Shown piece after piece: positions 1 through 4,806 of a stretch of 6,472 nt of DNA. A model generated the notes under the pieces. That model did not search any database. It had not been told where the DNA came from and saw only the letters and a list, made by a program, of their open reading frames with translations. The number at the start of each line of letters is the position of its first letter. Position 1 is the stretch's first letter. The position numbers and the translations under genes are program-made. The stretch is from contig CAMLRV010000134.1 in assembly GCA_946482495.1 (NCBI GenBank), positions 1-6,472 on the forward strand. The letters are read 5' to 3'. This DNA is from an uncultured Flavobacteriia bacterium (GTDB taxonomy: Bacteria > Bacteroidota > Bacteroidia > Flavobacteriales > Flavobacteriaceae).

Positions 1-7
1 TCGAGAG

Positions 8-30
8 CACTTCGACAAGCTCAGTGTAAC
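8..30. repeat. Hairpin-type dispersed repeat, copy 1
   Basis: The arms CACT (8-11) and AGTG (23-26) are complementary, with G14-C20 pairing closer in around the loop ACAAG (15-19) and two mismatched positions between. The core ACAAGCTCAG (15-24) differs by one base from ACAAGTTCAG in the hairpin just after the next gene (957-966). From memory, sequences of the form CTTCGAC...GCTCAGTGT recur between genes in many Bacteroidota, so I read this as one member of a dispersed palindromic family. That wider occurrence was not checked. It lies at the window edge, so its relation to the gene on the left is unknown. Confidence 0.5.
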
Positions 31-55
31 ATTTAGCAAACAAATAAACTTGGCT

Positions 56-76
56 CTTTTTACTTTTTACTTTTAT
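56..76. repeat. Short CTTTTTA tandem in leader of bestrophin gene
   Basis: Two exact CTTTTTA units (56-62, 63-69) are followed by a degenerate third (CTTTTAT, 70-76), ending 8 bases before the ATG at 85. No full TAnnTTTG box was found here. TAAACTTG at 45-52 is one mismatch away and is the best promoter candidate for the gene, but it is weak. The tract may be no more than a pyrimidine-rich leader. Confidence 0.4.
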
Positions 77-84
77 CTTAAACC

Positions 85-948
85 ATGGTACAATATAACC
101 CAAAAGACTGGATTACTTTTATTTTCAAATTTCATAAATCGGACACATTTCGTCAGCTAATTCCAATGATGATATTAATTGGAGTGTATTCAGCAGCAGT
201 ATGTTTTTTAGAAATTCATTATTTTAAATTGAAAGATGATAGTCATGTGAAAAACATTTCTATCATGCACACTACGGTTGGATTTGTATTGTCATTACTT
301 TTAGCATATCGTACAAATACGGCTTACGACCGTTGGTGGGAAGGAAGAAAATTATGGGGAAGTTTAGTGAATAATTCTAGAAATTTAGCGATTAAATTAT
401 CGGCAATTTTAGAAAATGAGTCAGATAAAAACTTTTTTAGAAAGATAATTCCTGGTTATGCATCCATTTTAGGCAAACATTTGAGTAACGAAGAAGTTAG
501 CAAAATGCTTTTTGAAGGTTTAGATTTAGAAATTGACCATAACAAGCACAAGCCAAATCAGGTGGCAAAAATGATTTTTAGCAAAATCAACGACTTGTAT
601 AAATCCAATAAAATTACGGGTGAACAATTGATCATTTTAAATGCAGAAATTCAATCGTTTACTGATGTTTGTGGAGCATGTGAAAGAATTAAAAATACAC
701 CCATTCCCTACTCTTACAGTGCGTTTATCAAGAAATTTATTTTCTTTTATGTAATGACATTGCCTTTTGGATTTGTGTTTAGTTTAGGTTATTACATTGT
801 ACCAGTTGTAATATTCATCTTTTATGTTTTAGCGAGTTTAGAGCTAATTGCAGAAGAAATTGAAGATCCGTTTGGTGGTGATGAAAACGATTTACCAACA
901 GGGAAAATTGCAAGTAATATTAAAAAACATGTAGAAGAACTTTTATAG
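85..948 (+). CDS. Bestrophin-family ion channel (UPF0187/YneE type)
   Basis: This 287-residue protein is probably a homopentameric inner-membrane ion channel of the bacterial bestrophin family. Visible family marks are RTNTAYDRWWEGRKLWG (76-92) at the end of the second membrane helix, ERIKNTPIPYSY (200-211) before the third, and EEIEDPFGGDENDLP (257-271) after the fourth. Hydrophobic segments lie at about 24-46, 61-80, 217-236 and 237-256, and the long soluble helical part (about 95-215) between the helix pairs is typical. The length is near the 280-310 residues usual for bacterial members. The DPFG-acidic stretch resembles the region that forms the calcium clasp in animal bestrophins. Bacterial homologues can conduct cations rather than chloride, so ion selectivity cannot be read from the sequence. 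The ATG at 85 gives a normal family N-terminus. The gene stands alone, flanked by two hairpin repeats and followed by a terminator. Confidence 0.93.
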   Translation: MVQYNPKDWITFIFKFHKSDTFRQLIPMMILIGVYSAAVCFLEIHYFKLKDDSHVKNISIMHTTVGFVLSLLLAYRTNTAYDRWWEGRKLWGSLVNNSRNLAIKLSAILENESDKNFFRKIIPGYASILGKHLSNEEVSKMLFEGLDLEIDHNKHKPNQVAKMIFSKINDLYKSNKITGEQLIILNAEIQSFTDVCGACERIKNTPIPYSYSAFIKKFIFFYVMTLPFGFVFSLGYYIVPVVIFIFYVLASLELIAEEIEDPFGGDENDLPTGKIASNIKKHVEELL

Positions 949-969
949 ATTCTGAAACAAGTTCAGAAT
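949..969. repeat. Hairpin-type dispersed repeat, copy 2
   Basis: ATTCTGAA (949-956) and TTCAGAAT (962-969) form a perfect 8-bp stem around the loop ACAAG (957-961), starting at the base after the bestrophin stop codon. There is no T-run behind it on the + strand, so on its own it is not a classic intrinsic terminator. It shares loop and flank (ACAAGyTCAG) with the element at 8-30. It could stabilise the mRNA 3' end or belong to a dispersed palindromic family. Confidence 0.6.
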
Positions 970-978
970 GAAAATAAT

Positions 979-1019
979 AAAAAAATCCCGTCTCGAAATT
1001 CATCGGACGGGATTTTTTT
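979..1019. terminator. Strong bidirectional intrinsic terminator between convergent genes
   Basis: A perfect 14-bp inverted repeat has arms at 979-992 (A7 then TCCCGTC) and 1006-1019 (GACGGGA then T7). The 13-nt loop can itself pair weakly, CGA (994-996) with TCG (1003-1005). The A/T ends provide a U-run in both directions. It therefore serves the bestrophin gene on + and the transketolase unit on -, whose last stop codon is at 1034. Confidence 0.95.
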
Positions 1020-1033
1020 ATGTTTACTTGCTA

Positions 1034-1987
1034 TTATTTTCTAGCAATAACTTTCTTTGCTTTTTCAACAATTGAAGCTGCATTTAAGCCATACTTTTCC
1101 ATTAATTGTTCTGGTGTTCCACTTTCTCCAAACGTATCATTTGTAGCAACAAATTCTTGAGGAGCTGGTGCATTTAAACTTAACGTTCTCGCAACACTTT
1201 CTCCTAAACCTCCTAAGAAGTTATGCTCTTCAGCAGTAACAACACAACCTGTTTTTCCAACAGATTTTAAAATCGCTTCTTCATCTAATGGTTTGATAGT
1301 ATGAATATTGATAACCTCAGCAGAAATACCTTGATTTTCTAATGTTTCAGCAGCTTGTAACGCTTCCCAAACTAAATGTCCAGTTGCGATAATAGTTACA
1401 TCAGTTCCTTCGTTTAACATAATTGCTTTTCCAATTACGAAAGGCTCATCAGCTGGTGTGAAGTTTGGCACTACCGGACGACCAAAACGTAAATAAGCTG
1501 GACCGTGATGATCTGCTAAAGCTAAAGTTGCTGCTTTCGTTTGGTTGTAATCACATGTGTTGATTACTGTCATACCAGGCAACATTTTCATTAAACCAAT
1601 ATCTTCTAAAATTTGATGTGTAGCACCATCTTCTCCTAAAGTTAAACCTGCGTGAGAAGCACAAATTTTTACATTTTTATCTGAATAAGCAACCGATTGA
1701 CGAATTTGATCGTACACTCTTCCTGTAGAAAAGTTAGCGAAAGTTCCTGTGAAAGGAATTTTACCACCGATTGTTAAACCTGCTGCAATTCCAATCATGT
1801 TAGCTTCTGCAATTCCGATTTGGAAAAAACGCTCTGGATGATTTTTCTTGAAATCGTCAAACTTTAACGATCCAATTAAATCTGCACAAAGTGCAACTAC
1901 ATTTTCATTTTTTTGTCCTAATTCGGTCATTCCTGCTCCGAATCCTGAACGTGTATCTTTACTTCCTGTGTTTTCGTATTTTTTCAT
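1034..1987 (-). CDS. Transketolase C-terminal subunit (pyrimidine-binding half)
   Basis: This 317-residue protein is the second half of a split transketolase, a ThDP-dependent enzyme moving two-carbon ketol units between sugar phosphates in the non-oxidative pentose phosphate pathway. The Pyr domain fills about residues 8-170. It carries ADLIGS (35-40), GIAEANM (58-64) with Glu61 in the position that activates the ThDP aminopyrimidine ring, and HAGLTLGEDGATHQ (112-125), whose His124 matches the substrate-binding histidine of the family. YLRFGR (165-170) ends the domain. A C-terminal transketolase domain follows from about 190 (DVTIIATGH, then TAEEHN at 251-256). The first half is encoded 74 bases upstream on the same strand, and no TAnnTTTG box lies in that gap, so co-transcription is likely. 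A stand-alone family such as 1-deoxyxylulose-5-phosphate synthase is ruled out by the missing N-terminal half and by the neighbour. Translation from ATG at 1987 follows an A-rich GCAAGAAA leader. Confidence 0.95.
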   Translation of the reverse strand: MKKYENTGSKDTRSGFGAGMTELGQKNENVVALCADLIGSLKFDDFKKNHPERFFQIGIAEANMIGIAAGLTIGGKIPFTGTFANFSTGRVYDQIRQSVAYSDKNVKICASHAGLTLGEDGATHQILEDIGLMKMLPGMTVINTCDYNQTKAATLALADHHGPAYLRFGRPVVPNFTPADEPFVIGKAIMLNEGTDVTIIATGHLVWEALQAAETLENQGISAEVINIHTIKPLDEEAILKSVGKTGCVVTAEEHNFLGGLGESVARTLSLNAPAPQEFVATNDTFGESGTPEQLMEKYGLNAASIVEKAKKVIARK

Positions 1988-2017
1988 TTTCTTGCTGTGT
2001 CATTATTAAGTCTACCA

Positions 2018-2058
2018 AGTATTCAAAACTGAACACTAAAAACTGTAAACTGAATACT
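2018..2058. repeat. ACTG-type short repeats with an 8-bp inverted repeat between the transketolase genes
   Basis: The gap between the two transketolase genes contains ACTGAACACT (2028-2037), ACTGTAAACT (2042-2051) and ACTGAATACT (2049-2058). The first and third differ at one base. The ends, AGTATTCA (2018-2025) and TGAATACT (2051-2058), are exact inverted copies enclosing 25 bases. The cluster begins 3 bases past the stop codon of the upstream transketolase gene. No U-run follows it on the - strand, so it is unlikely to be a terminator. Similar ACTGnAAACT strings are, from memory, common intergenic filler in flavobacteria; this was not checked. Confidence 0.55.
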
Positions 2059-2061
2059 AGA

Positions 2062-2910
2062 TTAATAATCTCCTAAAGTTGCTGGATTTTGGTTTAAGGC
2101 GTTTTCTAATTGCTCATTACTTGGAGCTTTACCATGCCAAGCGTGCGTGTACATCATAAAATCTACTCCATTACCCATTTCTGTATGTAATAATACACAA
2201 ACTGGTTTTCCTTTTCCAGTACGAGATTTTGCATCAGCCATTCCGTTAATAATAGCTTCAATATTATTTCCTTCAGTAATTTCTAAAACATCCCAATCAA
2301 AAGCTTCAAACTTCGCTTTTAAATTCCCCATGTTTAATACATCTTTTGTAGAACCGTCAATTTGCTGACCGTTTAAATCTACAACTGCAATTAAGTTATC
2401 TACATTTTTAGCAGAACCATACATAATTGCTTCCCAGTTTTGTCCTTCTTGTAATTCACCATCACCCGTTAAAACATAAACCAAGTTAGCATCGTTATTT
2501 AACTTTTTAGCTTGAGCTGCACCAATTGCCACAGATAAACCTTGTCCTAAAGAACCAGAAGCCATACGAACACCTTCTAACCCTTCGTGAGTAGTTGGGT
2601 GACCTTGTAAACGTGAATTTAATTTACGGAAAGTAGCTAATTCCGAAACTGAAAAATATCCGCTTCTTGCTAAAACGCTGTAAAAAACTGGAGAAATATG
2701 TCCGTTTGATAAAAAGAATACATCTTCATTGATTCCGTTCATATCAAAACCTTCATTTCTTTTCATTACATGTTGATACAGAGTTACTAAGAATTCTGCA
2801 CAGCCTAAAGAACCACCTGGGTGACCTGAATTAACTGCGTGAACCATTCTTAAAATGTCTCTTCGAACTTGTTGTGTAAATTGTTCTAAATTAGAAATTT
2901 GTTGTGTCAT
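2062..2910 (-). CDS. Transketolase N-terminal subunit (ThDP-binding half)
   Basis: This 282-residue protein is the first half of the split transketolase and binds the diphosphate end of ThDP with a divalent metal. Family marks in order are SGHPGGSLG (28-36) with His30, SNGH (68-71), GHP (103-105), GSLGQGLS (119-126), and the ThDP/metal motif GDGELQEGQ (149-157), with Asp150 and Asn180 (in VVDLN) spaced as in transketolases. MGNGVDFM (245-252) and AWHGKAP (257-263) with His259 follow. All the histidines expected around the active site are present, so the enzyme should be functional once paired with the downstream subunit. Usual full-length transketolases have about 660 residues. This half plus its 317-residue partner gives 599, the compact two-gene form. 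A TAnnTTTG promoter box lies 16 bases before the ATG at 2910. The product probably acts in the cytoplasm as a 2+2 heterotetramer (inferred). Confidence 0.95.
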   Translation of the reverse strand: MTQQISNLEQFTQQVRRDILRMVHAVNSGHPGGSLGCAEFLVTLYQHVMKRNEGFDMNGINEDVFFLSNGHISPVFYSVLARSGYFSVSELATFRKLNSRLQGHPTTHEGLEGVRMASGSLGQGLSVAIGAAQAKKLNNDANLVYVLTGDGELQEGQNWEAIMYGSAKNVDNLIAVVDLNGQQIDGSTKDVLNMGNLKAKFEAFDWDVLEITEGNNIEAIINGMADAKSRTGKGKPVCVLLHTEMGNGVDFMMYTHAWHGKAPSNEQLENALNQNPATLGDY

Positions 2911-2926
2911 TATAAAAAGTTTTTTG

Positions 2927-2934
2927 CAAAAATA
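2927..2934 (-). promoter_or_regulatory. Candidate -7 promoter box for the transketolase pair
   Basis: On the - strand the box reads TATTTTTG, a full match to the Bacteroidota -7 consensus TAnnTTTG, and it continues GCAAAA as many flavobacterial promoters do. Sixteen bases separate it from the ATG at 2910, implying a very short leader of about 10 nt. No convincing TTG is visible at the -33 distance; TTAG lies about 20 bases upstream. Read-through from the hydrolase gene 56 bases upstream is also possible, because no terminator lies between them. Confidence 0.6.
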
Positions 2935-2966
2935 AATTTAATAATCTGTTTATACTAATATGAACT

Positions 2967-3830
2967 TTATTTTTTTATCAATAAGAATTCAACAACCTTA
3001 TTAATGACTGTATCATCTCCTAAAATTTTTCTATGACCGAGTTTATTTGTAATTAAAAATTCTTTATCTGAAAGGTTTTCAATAATGTGATGTGCCTCTG
3101 AAACTGGGATATCTTCGTCATCAGTATCATGAATAACCAAAACTGGAATTTTTACTTCTTTGGCAACCACGTATGCAGAAAAACTTTCCATTTCAAATTG
3201 GTATTTCTTTTCGAAATTGTTTTTCATGATAACTGCAACCTTATTTGGTAAACCAATTTTCTCCACGAAAGTATTAACGATGTTAATAACACTATTTCCA
3301 CTTCCAATAATGGCCGCTTTTTTAATTTGTAATCCATTCTTAACTGCATTTAAAATAGACATCCCACCTAGCGAATGACCAACAGCAAATTCAAATGGAC
3401 CATGGGCTTTTTCCAATTCTAAAATGGATTCGATAAATTCAATCATGATTGTAGTTTTCGAACCAGATTTTCCATGAGCAGGTGCATCAAAACTAATAGT
3501 TGAAAAACCTTTCTCTAATAAAGCATCGGCGATTTTCACCAATTGTGTCCCTCTACCCGACCAACCGTGAACTAAAAGAATTTTCTTATCAGAATTCCCA
3601 TAAGAATACACTACAATTTCTTTATTTATCGATGGAACATATAGTTTTGTTTGAATAGATTCGGCTTCCATGTGAAATTCTCGCTTTGGAATTTTGTGTT
3701 TCATTGGAGTAATGAAGAGTTTTCGAGCAAATTTTTCAGCTAAATTAGGAGAAATCTTATATAGGAATTGACCTATTAAGACTATAAATTTCGGAACTCT
3801 ATCGTCGGTTTTAGGATTTTTTTTAGCCAT
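2967..3830 (-). CDS. Alpha/beta-hydrolase fold protein (probable serine hydrolase)
   Basis: This 287-residue cytoplasmic protein has the alpha/beta-hydrolase fold. Visible elements are the oxyanion-hole segment LLVHGWSGRG (85-94), DAPAHGKS (115-122), the nucleophile elbow GHSLGG (151-156) with Ser153, the acid strand LVIHDTDDEDIP (231-242) with Asp238 best placed as the catalytic acid, and LGH (264-266) with His266. The triad Ser153-Asp238-His266 is therefore complete. The substrate is not predictable; carboxylic esters, thioesters or lipids are all open. No signal peptide is seen, though the first 45 residues are basic with a hydrophobic patch (about 14-24). The ATG at 3830 (MAKKNP) is chosen. 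A TTG six codons upstream is in frame, but it lies inside the promoter's -7 box and could not be in the transcript. The gene is divergent from the M48 peptidase gene and runs in the same direction as the transketolase pair, with no evident functional link. Confidence 0.85.
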   Translation of the reverse strand: MAKKNPKTDDRVPKFIVLIGQFLYKISPNLAEKFARKLFITPMKHKIPKREFHMEAESIQTKLYVPSINKEIVVYSYGNSDKKILLVHGWSGRGTQLVKIADALLEKGFSTISFDAPAHGKSGSKTTIMIEFIESILELEKAHGPFEFAVGHSLGGMSILNAVKNGLQIKKAAIIGSGNSVINIVNTFVEKIGLPNKVAVIMKNNFEKKYQFEMESFSAYVVAKEVKIPVLVIHDTDDEDIPVSEAHHIIENLSDKEFLITNKLGHRKILGDDTVINKVVEFLLIKK

Positions 3831-3845
3831 GATAAAAATTTTATA

Positions 3846-3853
3846 CAAAAGTA
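3846..3853 (-). promoter_or_regulatory. Candidate -7 promoter box for the alpha/beta-hydrolase gene
   Basis: On the - strand the box reads TACTTTTG, a full match to TAnnTTTG. Fifteen bases separate it from the ATG at 3830, nearly the same geometry as the transketolase promoter (16 bases). The predicted transcript starts near 3840. No clear TTG is seen at the -33 position. Because the last three bases of the box are the alternative TTG codon, the box argues for the shorter reading frame. Confidence 0.6.
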
Positions 3854-3875
3854 AGTAATATATTTTGGAATGATT

Positions 3876-3907
3876 TTTGGGCTAAACAAAAAAAACCAAT
3901 AACTTTG
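3876..3907 (+). promoter_or_regulatory. Promoter of the M48 peptidase gene
   Basis: TTTG (3876-3879) and TAACTTTG (3900-3907) match the Bacteroidota -33 (TTG) and -7 (TAnnTTTG) elements, with a 20-base spacer. This is the best two-element promoter in the window. The -7 box ends 21 bases before the ATG at 3929. An imperfect AT-rich inverted repeat, AAACAAA (3884-3890) and TTTGTTT (3904-3910), overlaps the spacer and the -7 box; whether it acts as an operator is unknown. Confidence 0.75.
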
Positions 3908-3928
3908 TTTTAATAAAATTAGAAAAAT

Positions 3929-4741
3929 ATGAGAACAGTAATAAAATCAGTTTTAGCAATAGGTATTTTAGTTGTATCATGTGCAAAAAACCCATTTACA
4001 GGAAAAAGTACTATGGCATTTGTTCCAAACAGTCAAATCTTTCCATCTGCATTTCAACAATACAATCAGTTTTTATCAGAAAATAAAGTTATTAAAGGTA
4101 CGGCAGATGCGAAACGTATCACTAATGTGGGTATGAAAATTAAAGTGGCTGCTGAAAGATATTTAACTGCTTTGGGAAAATCAGATTATCTTAATGATTA
4201 TGCCTGGGAATACAATTTAGTGGATAGCAAAGAAGTAAATGCTTGGTGTATGCCTGGTGGAAAAATCGTTTTCTATACAGGAATTTTACCAATTTGTAAA
4301 GACGATGCTGGTATTGCTGCAGTAATGGGGCATGAAGTAGCTCACGCTTTAGCTAATCATGGACAACAACGTATGAGTGCTGGTTTATTACAACAAATAG
4401 GTGCAGTTGGAGCACAAGTTGCTGTTGGAAATCAAGATCCAAAAGTTCAATCAGCTGTTATGCAAGCATATGGTGTTGGAAGTCAAGTTGGAGGAATGTT
4501 GCCTTTTAGTAGAGCACACGAAAGTGAAGCTGATATGATTGGTTTAACGTTGATGGCTATTGCTGGTTATGATCCAATTAATGCTGTGAAAGTTTGGGAA
4601 AGAATGTCTGCACAAGGCGGTCAAGCACCACCAGAAATTTTAAGTACTCACCCAAGTAATGAAACTAGAATTAGAGAATTAACAGAACTTTTACCGCAAG
4701 CTAGAGCTGAAGCTGCTAAATTTGGAGTGACATTTAAATAG
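3929..4741 (+). CDS. M48-family zinc metallopeptidase, lipoprotein
   Basis: This 270-residue peptidase probably acts in the periplasm, anchored by a lipid. The N-terminus is a lipoprotein signal: MRTVIK, then a hydrophobic stretch, then the lipobox VVSC with Cys18 as the lipidated residue. No acidic cluster follows the cysteine (AKNPFTGKS), which fits retention facing the periplasm rather than export to the surface. The peptidase domain shows NAWCMPGGKIVFYTG (104-118), the zinc motif HEVAH (135-139, His135, Glu136, His139), and SRAHESEAD (194-202), which supplies the third zinc ligand, probably Glu198. THPSNETR (240-247) near the C-terminus is also family-typical. The size matches short M48 lipoproteins of the LoiP/BepA group without TPR repeats. 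A role in degrading misfolded envelope proteins is inferred from family, not shown here. The gene has its own promoter and a terminator follows its stop codon. Confidence 0.95.
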   Translation: MRTVIKSVLAIGILVVSCAKNPFTGKSTMAFVPNSQIFPSAFQQYNQFLSENKVIKGTADAKRITNVGMKIKVAAERYLTALGKSDYLNDYAWEYNLVDSKEVNAWCMPGGKIVFYTGILPICKDDAGIAAVMGHEVAHALANHGQQRMSAGLLQQIGAVGAQVAVGNQDPKVQSAVMQAYGVGSQVGGMLPFSRAHESEADMIGLTLMAIAGYDPINAVKVWERMSAQGGQAPPEILSTHPSNETRIRELTELLPQARAEAAKFGVTFK

Positions 4742-4756
4742 TAAAAATATTATCTT

Positions 4757-4764
4757 TATATTTG
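4757..4764 (+). promoter_or_regulatory. Candidate -7 box for the transporter gene, abutting the M48 terminator
   Basis: TATATTTG is a full match to TAnnTTTG and ends at the base before the terminator's left arm (4765). The expected transcript start, 5-8 bases downstream, falls inside or at the end of that arm. Transcripts begun here would lack most of the stem and should not terminate. No TTG is seen at the -33 distance, so the call rests on the -7 box and on the absence of a better site before 4807. Confidence 0.5.
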
Positions 4765-4793
4765 AATCCCGTTCACATGTTCGGGATTTTTTT
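4765..4793 (+). terminator. Intrinsic terminator after the M48 peptidase gene
   Basis: AATCCCG (4765-4771) pairs with CGGGATT (4782-4788) around a 10-base loop containing the palindrome ACATGT, and a run of seven T (4787-4793) overlaps the right arm. The hairpin begins 24 bases past the peptidase stop codon. The structure ends 13 bases before the transporter ATG. Confidence 0.85.
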
Positions 4794-4806
4794 ATACCAT
4801 TATACT

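Noticed and set aside
949..969. Hairpin after the bestrophin stop codon as a stand-alone intrinsic terminator
   Set aside because: The stem is followed by A-rich sequence with no T-run on the + strand, and a textbook terminator lies only 10 bases further on.
1891..2076. Open frame on the + strand over the transketolase C-subunit start and the intergenic gap
   Set aside because: It lies largely antisense to a well-supported gene and its repeat-containing gap. The product has no recognisable motif and ends in residues encoded by the ACTG-type repeats.
2147..2368. Open frame on the + strand inside the transketolase N-subunit gene
   Set aside because: It is fully antisense to a gene with intact catalytic motifs, has no promoter box or family signature, and is explained by the codon pattern of the opposite strand.
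3160..3378. Open frame on the + strand inside the alpha/beta-hydrolase gene
   Set aside because: It is fully antisense to a gene with a complete catalytic triad, and the hydrophobic look of its product arises from the complementary codons.
3831..3848. Six-codon N-terminal extension of the hydrolase from TTG
   Set aside because: The TTG is the last part of the TACTTTTG promoter box, upstream of the expected transcript start, while ATG at 3830 has a normal position.
4762..4806. Fifteen-codon N-terminal extension of the transporter from TTG
   Set aside because: The extension is encoded by the terminator hairpin and T-run, and the family's N-terminus fits the ATG at 4807.
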